NCBI GenBank assembly: GCA_025531455.1
Contig: JAMYHL010000046.1
Span: 293,482-357,481, forward strand
DNA from: Apiotrichum sp. Y4204
Taxonomy: Eukaryota; Basidiomycota; Tremellomycetes; Trichosporonales; Trichosporonaceae
Length of the DNA stretch: 64,000 nucleotides
Reading direction: 5' to 3'
Shown: positions 32,528-44,377 of the stretch, piece after piece
Position numbering within the stretch: position 1 is the stretch's first letter
Layout of the letters: every line of letters begins with the position of its first letter
Notes under the pieces: generated by a model
The model's input: the letters and a program-made list of their open reading frames with translations, nothing else
The model's database searches: none
Told to the model about the DNA's origin: nothing
Program-made: the position numbers and the translations under genes

Positions 32528-35500
32528 TCGTGGTCGTGAACCGTGGGGAGCTGGGGAGTTTGAGAGGGATCGAAAGGAGACGCAAATGGCCTTGTCCGTG
32601 TCGTGTCGTGTCGTGGCTGGGTCGTGCGTCGTGCGTCGTGCGGTCGTCGCAGAGCGTAATCTAAAAGAGGCTGTCTGGCGTCTCGTTCAGTCTCACAAAG
32701 TCTCAGAGAGCCTGTATGGGGTGTGGTCTGGCGGTGGAATGAAAGGATCAAAAGGATAATGGTGGCGTCGGGAACGGGATCCGTCTTTTTTCCTGTCGAG
32801 CTGCGAGTAGTGTTATAACGCCTCGAGTCGGCGCGGGACACCCCGCCTGAAGGGGCAAGGTGGCCTGAGCGCCCGTTCTCCTTGGATCCTTGGCATGCCG
32901 AGCTAGCCAAGCTCGCAAGCTCTGCATGACCCATGACATGCATGGGGATGCAATGCATGCAATTGATGACAAGAAATTGCACCAAAGGAATCGGAGAGTG
33001 TACTGTTGTGAATGTCTGGGTGCATCGCGTCTCCGGGGGGCCAGGGGCACGGTTCAGGGGCAAAGGGCGGAGCTCCTGTTGCGCGTCTGCGCTGCTTCCA
33101 TTCTCGTTGCAGTTCGTCTCGGAAATCCGAAACGAGCAGTCGAGAGAGATGGAGACATGCCAGAGATAGCAGAGACGGACCGCGGGAGATGAGAGAAAAT
33201 AGCAGAGCAGCAGCGGACGGGAACAAGCAGTGGATGCAGTGCATGTGGTGTTCGAGGTGGGCAGCATGTTCAGGTCAAGAGATCCACCGCCATGCCATCC
33301 AACCTGAAACTGGAAACAGGAGGAGAAAGGGGCAAGGAGAGGGAGAGACGCGCGCAGCGCGAGAAAGAGAGAGGATCTGGCAGAGGGCCGCCGTTAAATA
33401 CCCATCCATCCATCCCTGGGCTCCTCTCTCCCTCTGCTCTCTCCGTCACTGCGTGGCTCTCCTCTCTCCTCCCAGCTCTTCACATTGCTGTCCCATGCTG
33501 TCCAGCCCGCGACGTGGGCGGTGCTCGGCGCCGGGGGCGGTGAGGGTCGGAGACTGCAGGGGGCAGCAGTATCTTTTGGGTTCAGGAACAAGACCAGGAG
33601 CGTTCTGAAACCCGACTAGCAGCTAGCTGGCTTTATGGCAGCGGGAGGGTGTGTAATAGACCGGATTGTGGGAATGGCGCGTCGTGTCGTGTTCGCAAAT
33701 GCAAACCAGTACATGCTCTGCTGGCTGGGATACCACTGTTGCGCGACATTGCATTCACGAGTCGAGTATACGAGTATCGGCGCCGCAAGGTTGAAACGAC
33801 CGCCGTCGCTGATGGAGCACGTGAAAGTGGCACGCAATACGCGATACGCGACGATTTAAACCTCGACGCGCGACGCGTAGGTCGTAAGGTCGCAAATAGC
33901 GCGATCACGCGATGCAGTCGGACCTCAAAAGTTTGCTTTCTCGCGGCTTGTCACCGGGACATTGCTTCTCTGCACAACTCCGTCCGACACCGCCATCACG
34001 GACTGCCTTGCGCACGACAATGGGCCAGCTGCATGGTACAGTAGGTTTCTCTCCGCGCACCGCTTCCAGAATCCACCGTGACCATAAGCTCACAAGTCCC
34101 GCCAAGTCGCCGCCATAGCCTGGCGGCGCCCAACCATCCTGGTCGCAATGTGGCCGCGCGTGGACTCACCTCCGTGGAGCTCCAACTGGAATACTCTTTC
34201 ATACACTCAGGGTCAGTTCCAAGTCTCCCGCAGCACGGCGACCCCGCATAGCCCGCCGCCCGCAGAGCCTCCATGGCGGCATGGCCCACGCGCCCTGTAC
34301 TCGGGTTCTTGGCTCGATTCCCCAGCCCACTTGTTCACAACTCTGCTTCATGTGTCCGCATCCGCTCCTGTGTCCTGGATGGCGGAGATGTGGGAGAGGG
34401 GAGGACCGGAGGACGGCGGCTTTGCACGCATGTCCACAATCTCCGAGGCAATCACGGAGTGAATAGAGATTAGATTGATTCGAGTGCGGTGCCATGTGCT
34501 AATCATTCAGAATGTGGTACTGTTACTCAGAGCATGTTCACTGCCATGGTCGATTTGCGACCTGTAGAGCAGCGTGCACGGAGGTTGCAGCGGCCATGCA
34601 GTCTGACACCACACAGCCCCGGGCCGCACTACACCGTGCACATCGACCTGCTCGCCTGATTGCACGCATGGTACTCACTCGGCTCACTCTGGCTCAGGTC
34701 TACGATCCGTTCTTCACTTGACTGCCGTTGGTACATGAGCAGCCGGCCCGCCAGAATGTGTATCTGCTTCCTGAACCTGAGGACCGTGTCTGAAGGGATG
34801 GGCCACGGAGCGAAAAGTGCAGTCCGAATCAGGAATGTGATGTCGGATGTTGGCCGTGAGCAACTATTGATAAAACTCGCTCTAAGCTGTCAAAACTCAG
34901 ATACTTCCAGACCTTTTGCGATACTGCAACCTGTTCATCCTTGCAGTCTAGAACACTACCTCACCACTGACCACACGGCCACAGGGCCACAGACCACCCT
35001 CGATTCCAGCTATGAACCTATCTCACCCGGTCTTCAAACTCTGATCGTCATATCGCAGGCGGCAGTCCCACACACAGCCGATATGTTTTCAGTACACTAT
35101 CCCACCTGCTACGGAGAATAGTGCGGTACAATATCGTCATCCGCCGTGTTTGGAGTATTCGCCATCGTCCAGACGTAGCACTAAAATCGTGGTGGCGGTG
35201 GCTGTAGGAACTGAGGAAAAGGATGAGAACGGTCGATGGCCCAACCTGACCCATGTGGCGCCGCTCGCATGACCAGGCTAGCGCAGCCCCGGTACGCCTC
35301 GAGGACAGATGAAGTACGAGTTTACCCATGGCGATGAGCCCTGGGTGATATGGGGTAAGAGATCCTGCGCCCCGTCCGCAGCGACCTCAGGTCGGCGGCG
35401 CCACTCTCCGCCACTGGCCAACGGCGCTCACATCATGGCAGCCGCATACACTCATGTACCGGCTTTGCCTGCCTGGCCCAACTGCGTGACCGGCCTTGAA

Positions 35501-35653
35501 TGCAACGATGGTGCGCATCGCTACGCAGGCGGCGAGCCGACTTGCACGCCGTCGCTGGACCACCGATCAGTGACCAGTAATCTCGCGCCCTGTCCGAGTT
35601 GAAGGCATGCAGATCCGCATGAGGATCAGCGGAGAGACACCGTAAAACCGCAA

Positions 35654-35689
35654 GACATTGACATTGACACTGGCATTGGCATTGACACT
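35654..35689. repeat. 6-nt tandem repeat, 6 copies
   Basis: Units GACATT, GACATT, GACACT, GGCATT, GGCATT, GACACT in direct succession. Confidence 0.85.
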
Positions 35690-36517
35690 TGGCCTCTTGA
35701 GAGCGCGTTCTGCACCATAAAAATGCACGCACTGCGCATTCGGCAATTCACAGACAGTGAGAGCTGCAACGTGTGATGATGCGACGCTGAGGATACGATC
35801 TTGGCGCACGCTTGTCCAAGGGCGCCCAGCGCCCCATTCTCGTCTAACATCTCACTGCGTCTCACTCACAGCCAAGCATGATATATACTGTTGTAGTTTC
35901 CCCGGCGTCTTTCTACTCACCCACCCACCACCCTTCGACCCGGCTACCGAGCCGCAGTTTCCCTCCCGGCCGACCGTTACACCGCATCCTAAAGGGCTAG
36001 GACTACCTGCGCAACCTGCGCCGCAGGACGCTCACCACGCAGGCCCCTCCTGACCGCAGCCCCTCCTCATCCCATCACTCCCAGCTAACTACACGACCCC
36101 GACCACCACACCTGCCACAACACATATCGGGCGCGGCGCGGCGCGGCGCTAGTCGGCGCACCGAGTGGAAATCACGCACAGCGCCATGAGCCCGCGTCAC
36201 ACTGCATAAACAAGCACCAAGTCCAAAAAGCGCAAAGGATCGAAAAGCACAAGTAACCCCAGTACAGCAGACAAAAGCCGGATTGTGACCCACCACTACC
36301 TCGCAGCCGTGGCTGCACCTCCTCTAAAGCCAAGTACGCACCCCAGTTCCCGCCACGCTGTCGAACGTTGCCCGCTGTCGTGATTGTCATCGAGACCCCA
36401 GCTCTGACCATCTCTCCCGACCTCCAATCCCCGACCCTTGAAGCCGCGCATACCGTCACGATCGCGCGCTTCCTCTGCCACCCTCGCTACCCTCCACTCA
36501 CGGCCACCACGCCCACA

Positions 36518-37828
36518 ATGTTCTGGGAAAGGTCGCGATCTGCCGCCGGGCAAAGCGGAACTTCCACCTCCGCTGTTGCCAGACCCGACCAGTTAGTCGC
36601 CGATAAGCAGAATTCAGGCACTGTGATCGGTAACCATAATGCGAGTTCCGAGATTCAGCATCTGGGCGACGACGCGCAACGCAAGGCGAGCGTGAGGGGA
36701 AATAACAGGGCGATCACAAAGACTCGTCAGGACTCAACTCCGGACACTTTGGAAACACACCCCCGAACACCTAGTAGACAGGCAAGCTCAGTCGCGGGGA
36801 GCAGGTCGGTATCGCCTCCATCCTCGCTGTGGCGAGGTCTGCGGGACCGAGGACGGGGACTCGCTGCCGCTGCGAACGCCAGCAGTTTGAGCGTCAACTC
36901 CGCGTCCTCCGCGCCCGCACAACTCGACACGCACCCGGGGTACCTATCAGCATCCGAGCCCAAACGCCCATCCTTCACTCTCCGCATCCGGAGTCGGGGG
37001 AAGCGCACCGGAATCGGACCGTGGGGTTCGGCGAAGGAGCGCAAGCAGCTCGACAACCTCAAGCTCTCACCCGTCGAGAGCCGAAGCGCCAGCACCCTCG
37101 AGAGCACAGTCAGCAGCAGAGATAGCACTACGGGAAGCAGCGCAGCAGACGAAGTAGGCACGCTGCGCTCCCAGCCCTCTTCGGATTTTTCGCAGCGCCG
37201 CGTCCATTTCGACGAGGCCGCCATGCCGGCCCGCGGGGAAAAAAGGTTTGCAACTTTCCCCCGTCGCGAAGCATCCCTCCGCGTGATACTCGCCCGCAAC
37301 TCCAGCCTCTCCGACTTTGCCCCCTCGCCAACCGCCAGCGACGCGGGTGACGGCCCGAACATCCCGCTACCCGGGATCTCTCCCTGCCGATCTCCGTCGC
37401 CAATGTTCCTCCGCCGCCGCGTCGCGAGTGACACCGACGTCTTCTTCCCAGCCTACCCTCCCCTCGCCATCACACCCTCGTCGCCCCTTGCCCGCCCGAC
37501 CGCCACGCACTACTTTCCCCCGCAAGCGAACCCGCGCACCGGCCCGCCGACGACGTTCCACTTCCAGCAGCCGTCGCCATATCCCCACCCCATGTCTGAG
37601 ACAGTGTCCCGTATTCACTCGCAGTACCTCAACAACACGGTATGCGTGTACCCGCCTCTTCCCAGCGGAAATGCCGCTCAGAAGAGGGAGTGGCGCGCAA
37701 ATGCCGTATTGACCGCTGGGAAATCTGCAAGTCCAGGCCAAGGATTCTCCGCGCCGGTGCCCGAGGCAGGCATGATCGGCGGCAGTGGCGCGGGCGCCGG
37801 GATCTTTATTAGTAGGAGAAGGAGGTAG
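36518..37828 (+). CDS. Ser/Arg/Pro-rich protein of unknown function
   Basis: Single exon, 436 aa, starting at an ATG in good context (CACAATG). The frame is open 50 codons further upstream but that part is weakly supported. The protein is dominated by Ser, Arg and Pro, with many RS/SP pairs (SRSVSPPSS, SRSASTLEST). A slightly more ordered patch lies around QRRVHFDEAAMPARGEKRFATFP, and the C-terminus is basic (GIFISRRRR). No domain, signal peptide or membrane segment is visible. The length of the frame and Ser-rich phosphosite-like composition favour a real, probably nuclear or cytoplasmic, regulatory protein. I cannot assign a function. Confidence 0.6.
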   Translation: MFWERSRSAAGQSGTSTSAVARPDQLVADKQNSGTVIGNHNASSEIQHLGDDAQRKASVRGNNRAITKTRQDSTPDTLETHPRTPSRQASSVAGSRSVSPPSSLWRGLRDRGRGLAAAANASSLSVNSASSAPAQLDTHPGYLSASEPKRPSFTLRIRSRGKRTGIGPWGSAKERKQLDNLKLSPVESRSASTLESTVSSRDSTTGSSAADEVGTLRSQPSSDFSQRRVHFDEAAMPARGEKRFATFPRREASLRVILARNSSLSDFAPSPTASDAGDGPNIPLPGISPCRSPSPMFLRRRVASDTDVFFPAYPPLAITPSSPLARPTATHYFPPQANPRTGPPTTFHFQQPSPYPHPMSETVSRIHSQYLNNTVCVYPPLPSGNAAQKREWRANAVLTAGKSASPGQGFSAPVPEAGMIGGSGAGAGIFISRRRR

Positions 37829-37961
37829 AGCTGTGAGATCAGTGTAGGATGAGCGAGGAGGCGAGGAAAGGACCTTAAACGGCCGCAACACTGCGCTACA
37901 CACGAAAATACTTGTAACATACCAATATCTCAAAACAACCTCAATAGTTGGCCCGGACTGG

Positions 37962-39132
37962 TTACTTTTTGTAGACAATAGCATAGCCACTGTACGTCAA
38001 CATGGGCCGGGTCAGGCATGATGAAACATTTAAAACTCGGAATGACAAGAAGTACTCACTCCCAAGGTCGCGCACCGACGGTCTGCATCGCAGTCGCGAG
38101 GACAGACTTGCCTGCGTCCTTTTCGATCCACTCAAAGATCCTCCGCACGCCGACCGTCTCTGGGTCATTTGCGCCCTCGGCGTCGGCCGGCATCGCCACC
38201 CTGTGGTGAGCAAATATACGACGCTGTACAGTATCCCCCAATCTCACCTCCCGTGGTCCAACACGTTATTAAGCACGATGATTCCTCCCGGTTTCGCCAG
38301 CCGCATCCCCTCGAAAAAGTACCCGAAATACTCGCTCTTCTCGCCATCGACAAACACCACATCGTACCCGCACTCGTGGGCGGCAAACCCGTCCTTTTCT
38401 CCCGGGAGCCGCGCAAATGGCCCATTTGGGTCGCTCAACACGCCCAGCATCCCCCCCGCACCATCCCCCACATGCGTCGTCGGGAAGGGATACAGGTCCA
38501 TGTCGAGGAACGCCCGTTGTGCGACTTTGGCGTCCTCCGCGTCCGCTGCAATCGTGTCAATCTGCCCGCGCGCGGGAAGCGCGTTGGCGAGAAATGACGC
38601 TGCATACCTGGCGTTAGACGGAATAGTGGGATAGTGGGATACCCCGGCTCTGGCTAAAACGACAACACCGCTTCACGTTTCCTCACTCACCCGCCCCGCG
38701 TTCCAATAACAAGCACGCGCTCCGCCCGACAAGCCATGACGAGGATCGCGAGCATCTGCCCAAACATGGGCGCCACGCTCGTTTGTATTCCCCGTTCAGC
38801 GGCCCGCGAAGCGCCCTTTGCGAGTCCCCTCGCGCCCGCATACTCCCGCGAGGCCAGCCGCGTGCCGAGATACGTGTCGACGCCGAGGGGTGTGCGCCCT
38901 GCCGTCGTCAGTAACAAGAGTTTTAGATGATTGCTGTTTGCGCACAGTATGCATCGCCTGCGGTCTCGGGGTCTAGCGGCAAAAGACTCCGATCTGGCTC
39001 GGAAGCGGTCGCCTTCTTGACTTGTGGTTTCTCCGCCGGTTCATCGGTGAAGATTCGATTCCAGAGATACCGGGTGGGCGCGAGGCGGGCCGGAGATAGA
39101 CTCGGCCGTACACGGGATAGCGCTGGTAGCAT
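37962..39132 (-). CDS. SAM-dependent O-methyltransferase (catechol/caffeoyl-CoA type), mitochondrial presequence
   Basis: Five exons on the minus strand: 39132-38946, 38898-38691, 38607-38248, 38200-38060, 37989-37962 (307 aa). The fold is methyltransferase family 3: SAM loop ERVLVIGTRGGYAASFLANAL, motif YDVVFVDGEKSEYFGYFF and strand PGGIIVLNNVLDHGR, ending SGYAIVYKK-like. The first ~40 residues (MLPALSRVRPSLSPARLAPTR) are rich in Arg/Ser/Ala and resemble a mitochondrial presequence, unusual in this family. The Asp-Asn metal pair normally expected before VLW/VLD appears as Asn-Asn. The substrate is unknown. The final coding exon is only 28 nt and supplies the last strand. Confidence 0.8.
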
Positions 39133-39679
39133 TGAGATTGGCTTTGAGGAGGTGCTGGGACGAGTGGAGAGAAAGAATTGATATGTGAGTGAGGCGGAGG
39201 AGATGAAGTGTTGGTCGAGGACGCGGCCATCGGTGCATCCGCATCGTTTGGCCACTCAAGTGGCCATCTGCGTACCATGACGTCACTGGAATCTGAATGT
39301 GGCCCCCATGTCAACAATGGTCCATCACGTCCGTTCCCCTCCCCATCTCTCCCCATCTATTGCCGAGGTTTGCTCGTTCTGCCCCGTTCTAATCTCAAGT
39401 AATACGCTCTGCTTGATAATCTGATCTCAAAGTAGTACGATAACATATGTACGGGGTATACACGTCCCACTGTAGTGTGGGCGACTGGAAACAGCTACCC
39501 TATGCAAACACGCCAAATGCCCTTCTCTCACGCTGGATGCCCGTGCCGCGGCATGCAGCAGCGCGCGCCCAATGCAAATGATAAAATACTCGTCGCACGT
39601 CGTTTTTTGTTCGGTGGCAACACGCGGCCCGGTCCCAATGGCCAGGCTCTCACGCTGCCACACTGCACGCCCCGCCGTC
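39133..39679. other. Intergenic region OMT start / CRM1 3' end
   Basis: 547 nt containing the methyltransferase promoter and CRM1 3' UTR. Nothing else recognised. Confidence 0.45.
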
Positions 39680-42600
39680 TCACAACTCGGCGTCGTCGTC
39701 GAGCTGCGCTGGCTTGAGCATACCCGGCACACGGATCGCAGCCTCGCGCTCGGCGACAGCCTTGCGCTCCGCCTCGGCCTCCTTCTCGTCCAGGTAGAGC
39801 TCGGCATTGTCCCCCGAGAACTCCTTGAGCGAGATGAGGAAGTCGCGCAGCGTCGACTTGAACTTTGCCGGGTCGGACGAGTTCTCGAACATGAGGTTGA
39901 CAAACGAGTTGATCTGCGCCGGCTGCACGTGGCCAAACGCGTTGGAGAGAAGGTTGGCAATGTATTGCTTGAGGAAGACGGCGTTGGACATGTTCGGGTC
40001 CGACACGGTCGCGCTGTCGAACAGAGGTGCCTGAACCTGGTTCGTCTCCACGAGCGAGATGAGACGTGCCAACAGTATGGTCTGCATCTTGAATCCTGGG
40101 ATCGTGAGTAAATATTCCCGCTCCGTTACACCCGTACTCACCACTCTTGTGGTCCGTGTCCGTGAGGACGTAGAAGACATCGCCCAGTAGGCTGAGAAGG
40201 TATGCCTGGTAGAACTGGTTCGAGATCTCCGGTGTCGACGAGGCAAAGTTGTTGACAATCTCAAACGCAATGTTGAGACCAGTGTCGGCAATATCACGCA
40301 TCGTGTGCTTGAACGCCCAGACAACCGAGTCCATGACGAGCTTGAACTGGTCTGGCGGCAACTCAAGAAGAGCAGGGAAGCAGGTGAGGTTGATTGCCCG
40401 CAGGAGCTTGAAGAAGCCCACACGGTGCTCCGGGAACTCTGCAAAGTCCTTGTTGATCATGTCCAGCGTCGGCGAGAACACGGCGTCAAGGATGGGACCA
40501 ATCTGGGGGATGAGAAGGGCGCCGAGCTTGGACACGATAGTGGCCATGACGTTGAGAACCTCGGCGTCACGGGCGGGAGGGACATTGCGGTTGTAGTCAC
40601 CGAGAATGGCGTCAAGGAGACCAGGGATAAGGTTGGCGTTGACGCCCTCGAGGTCCTCGGCCTTCTTGACATAAGTCTCGACAAGCTTGAGGATCTCCTT
40701 TTTGATTGTCCGCAACGAGCGGACCTTGGGGGTCTTGGTCGCAATCAGGCCCTGGGTAGCGATCTGCTCGCTGATAATGCCGCTGACGGCCTTGTACAGG
40801 CCAAGCATGTCGAGCCAGATACGGCCAAGCTGCGGCAGGAAGAACGAGCCGATCGACGTGCATGCCGAGACGTTGGTCTTGAGAATGTTGGACATGATCT
40901 TGACATTGTCAGGGTTGGAAAGGACGTCGACGTTGCTAGCAGCCTGCTGCATGAGGTTGTCCCACTGATGTCAGTTATTGCCGTAGGACGTTCAACTCAC
41001 AGCATTGTTAGGGAGCTCCATGAGCTTCTCAATGAGACGCTCCTGGGTCGGCTTGTTGGGCTGGGCCGAGATCATGTAGCCGACAGCCTCGTAGAAGGTG
41101 TGAACCTGCTGCGGCTGGAGGTCGACGGTGATGCGGTGGAGGGTGCGGAGTATCTCGTCGATGAATGGCTCGTGCTCGCCAGCCTGCTGCATAACAAAGT
41201 GGCGACGGCACTTCTGCGCAATCTTGATAAACGTGTCGCAGGCCATGTCCTGGACACCCTCGTGGGTCTCGTGCATGAACTCAAAGAGCTTGTTGACGAC
41301 CGTCTTCAGGAACTTCCAATGCGCCTTGAGGAACCGTGGGTACTGGCCGACAATGTACATGATGTCGGATGCACACACGGCCTTGTTGTCCTTTCCGCGC
41401 TTCATCTCCGTCAGACCGAGCAGGTCCTTGATAACAGTAACAAGGAAGCGCTTCTCCGTCTCCTCGTTCATCGCACCCGAGATCGAACCGATGGCCCAGC
41501 AGAGAGTGTTGAGGTTGTTCCACGACCACTCGGATCCGTCAATCTGCTTGGCAAGCTTGTCGGTCATGATTTGCTCGGTGTCGGCAACGTCGAGATGGGT
41601 GAGGTACACGAGGACCTCGCGCATGCTCTTGTAGAGCACAATCGTGTCGGACTCCTTCATAAACTCGCGCACAATCTCACCCTCCTCGTTCTCAACAATC
41701 AGAACCTCCTCGGGCTTGACCATCTTCTCGATCATAACCAGGCGGAGGTTGGACAGGATCTCGGCATATATCGTCTTGCGCAGGGGAACACCGTTAAGTG
41801 TCAAGCTCTGGGGGCCGTTCAGACCGGAACCGAGGGTGCCGAGGTTGAGGTTCATGAGGGGGTTAATGTCGCCCATGGGAAGCGACTGGATCTCCTCGTA
41901 CAGCTCTGCGACGAGCTTTGCCCAGTACTCGAGACAAATCTTGAAGATTTCGCGGTCGTCGACGGTGGAGATCTTGATGAGGTAGAGGTGGGCGTTGATG
42001 AGGAGCTCATTGGACTCGGGAGTCTCGATGAGACGAAGATGGGAGTGAAGGAAGTTGGTAAGGAAGATGGCGAGGTTCTTGATCAGCTGCTGGTCCTCGT
42101 CGTCGGCATCGTTGTAAGCAGCCGCAAAGTCGGTGTTCGGTGGGATCATGCGGTTGATCTTGGTCATGACCATGGAGAAGAGAATGACGAATTTAGAGTT
42201 GTACTCGGGTCCAACATTCAAGCCGCCGATTTCGGAGAGACACTTGAGCGTGACGTTGCGGAACTCGGGGACCTCGAGGAAACGGTCGACGAGGAAGTCT
42301 ATGATACGCGTCTCGAAGATGTAGCCCAGGGGGATCCAGTTGAGGAAGCGGAGGAGCGTCTCGAGGGTTGCCAGAATGAGGCTAGGCTTGTTGGCCTTTT
42401 CGAGGACCTCGTTACACAGCTGGAAGATGTCCGAGAACTCGCCGCACATGGTCTGCTTGAGCGCCTTGGTCTTGGCCTGGGTCATCTGCTCGGCAGAGAA
42501 GTCAAAGATCTCCTCGGAAAGGAGCTTGAGGATGATCATGTTGTTCTCACACAGCGACAGGTTAGTGCGCGAAGACGCCGTTATCTCGGGGATAAACGAC

Positions 42601-43331
42601 GGCCAGTCCTTGGGCCATGCCTGCTTGAGGATTTGAACCAGGACGAGGTTGAGCTTTTTCAGATAGTTCTTCTCTCTCCTCATGCGCGCCTCATCGCTCG
42701 AAATGTCGACGGTGACCTGGACGATAAAGTTGCGGATACCCTGCTGCTGCTCTGTGGGAAGCGTCTTCCACCGTGTCTGGACGAGCTTCTCGAGGATCTG
42801 GAGACCAATGTACTGGGCGTTAGCTGGCGTCACTAGTCTAGACTGTGCCGCTAGGGAATGCACCATTAGGGCCCCAATCCTTTAGAGCTGCACCTCGTTA
42901 CACATGACGTCCGGTCACATACGCCCGACCTTTGACTCACCTTGGTGCTCTGGTTCTGCGACGTCTCGAGGATCTCGGGCACACGCTGCCAAACATCCGG
43001 GTTCTCCTGGAACTGCGTGAGGACCTTTTGCGCCTGCTGCTGCTGCGGGAATGTCAGCGACCCTGCTCTGCGCGCGCGGATCACCACAGAACAATAGAAC
43101 GTACCGTAGGGCCCACGCCGGTGAACATCGCTTGGACAACCTGGTCGAGGAGACTGGTGCAATCAGCGGTGCATGGAGTATATTCCGAGGTGTGGACTTA
43201 CCCAATGTCCAGCGGCTTGCTCATATCGAGGATGCCCTGTGATGGTCAGCAAGGGATGCCGGGGAAAGGTGCGCGGCGGTGCTGCGCGGGATGCCAAACG
43301 GAATGGCGGGGCGCGCCTGACTCACCTCCAT
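39680..43331 (-). CDS. CRM1: Exportin-1 / CRM1 nuclear export receptor
   Basis: Seven exons on the minus strand: 43331-43326, 43236-43202, 43153-43105, 43042-42941, 42812-41001, 40964-40142, 40095-39680 (1080 aa, the usual size). The first exon codes only Met-Glu; joined to exon 2 it gives [20 protein letters not shown], nearly the yeast N-terminus. Conserved landmarks include the CRIME-region text [23 protein letters not shown], the NES-groove region [20 protein letters not shown] and [34 protein letters not shown]1 with RanGTP exports leucine-rich NES cargoes and several RNAs. Thr532 stands where mammalian CRM1 has the leptomycin-B-reactive Cys528. The opposite strand has a very long chance open frame. 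Confidence 0.97.
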
Positions 43332-44377
43332 CGTGACGAGCCGTTGATTTCGTGTTCTCTATTAAGGCAGCCAGGCGAGATTCACGTGCGTTCTGCAAAT
43401 GGAATGCAAGTTGTGAGGAGCGCAGGAGCGACACGAAGCGGTGGATGAACAAGACTGGGTCAGCACGAGTAATGCGGGCAAAGGTGATGTGGGTTGGTTG
43501 TCGGGATGTGTAGTGAAGGGATGGGGGCGCGAGGGATGGCGGGGCGGAGTGGGTCGCGATCACGTTCGCACCGGTGTGTCCCAGAGGTGCGGCGAATTGT
43601 TCCGTGGATTACTTACAGCAAGATATATCCCGCGACAGATGAGAAGAACGGTTGCGGGAGGCTGTCTCTCTGCTGTGCAGTGGGTAGATGCAAGAAAGCA
43701 GAAGACGGGTGGTGGTGGTGGTTGGTGGTGGTTGTGATGCTGACTGTGGGAGAGACAGTGACAAGTGAGTGGTTTGTTGGTGTGTGTGTACGGAACGCTC
43801 GGTGCGATGATGACAGTGCCTTCACCGCTACGCGCTACAGTGCTGGGGGGGAGGTTGACGGAAGCTGATCTAACCTGGCTGCTTAACGAGAGAACGACAG
43901 CGTGCAGCGTGCAGCATGGGAGCCAGCCTGGCTGTGGGCGGGGGTTCGGCGTTACGGAATCAATGCCACGCGGGGCTCGTGGCTCCTGGCAGTACGGCAG
44001 TGAGGATGAGGGATTTAATCTCCGGAGTGGAGGTGTGGTGGAGGGCGGCCGCGAACGACGGGCGGCGTCTCGGAGCACGGCGAGCAGAGGTATGCTGTCG
44101 ATACCGGCACACTGGAGCAATGTTCGAATATGGGGAGATTCATAAATGCATACAACAGGACGGCCTTATCGGGCCACTTTGGGGAGTAGAGATATGAAGA
44201 GGAAGTGGACATATGTTTGCGGAATGGCGGGCTGTTTACGAAGGTGGTGGTGGTAAGGGCGGCTCGGTGGTGGAATGCACGCGAGAATCGACCGCAACGA
44301 TGTGAATGACGCCAGTGTGGGCGTTGACCTCGATCGGACGGATAAGTTAAGATGAGCTCTCATCTGAAAAGACGGTC
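43332..44377. promoter_or_regulatory. CRM1 upstream region
   Basis: 1046 nt between the CRM1 start and the MRM2 stop, both on the minus strand. It holds the CRM1 promoter and probably a 5' UTR intron. GGT-rich tract near 43708-43735. Confidence 0.45.

Larger units (their letters stand above)
31979..36517. other. 4.5-kb region without a recognisable gene
   Basis: This is the largest gap of the window, between divergent chitin synthase and the Ser-rich orphan. It carries two simple repeats (32501-32527, 35654-35689), a run of GTGTC/GTCGT words near 32600-32650 and a GCGGCGC-rich patch near 36128-36150. From about 33600 to 35900 base composition is more balanced than in neighbouring genes. No tRNA, transposon terminal repeat or conserved domain was seen. 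It may hold long 5' leaders, a long non-coding RNA or decayed sequence. Confidence 0.5.

Noticed and set aside
32470..33267. 265-codon minus-strand frame in the 4.5-kb gap
   Set aside because: Cys/His/Thr-rich random-looking product, no domain, no coherent start context. Not enough to call a gene.
34660..35121. 153-codon plus-strand frame in the gap
   Set aside because: No similarity or biased composition; short frames of this size occur by chance here.
40305..42836. 843-codon open frame antisense to CRM1
   Set aside because: It mirrors the conserved CRM1 exon in a fixed register, has the Val/Leu/Glu/Asp bias typical of antisense to coding sequence, no domain, and no ATG is needed to open it. 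Read as a shadow frame.
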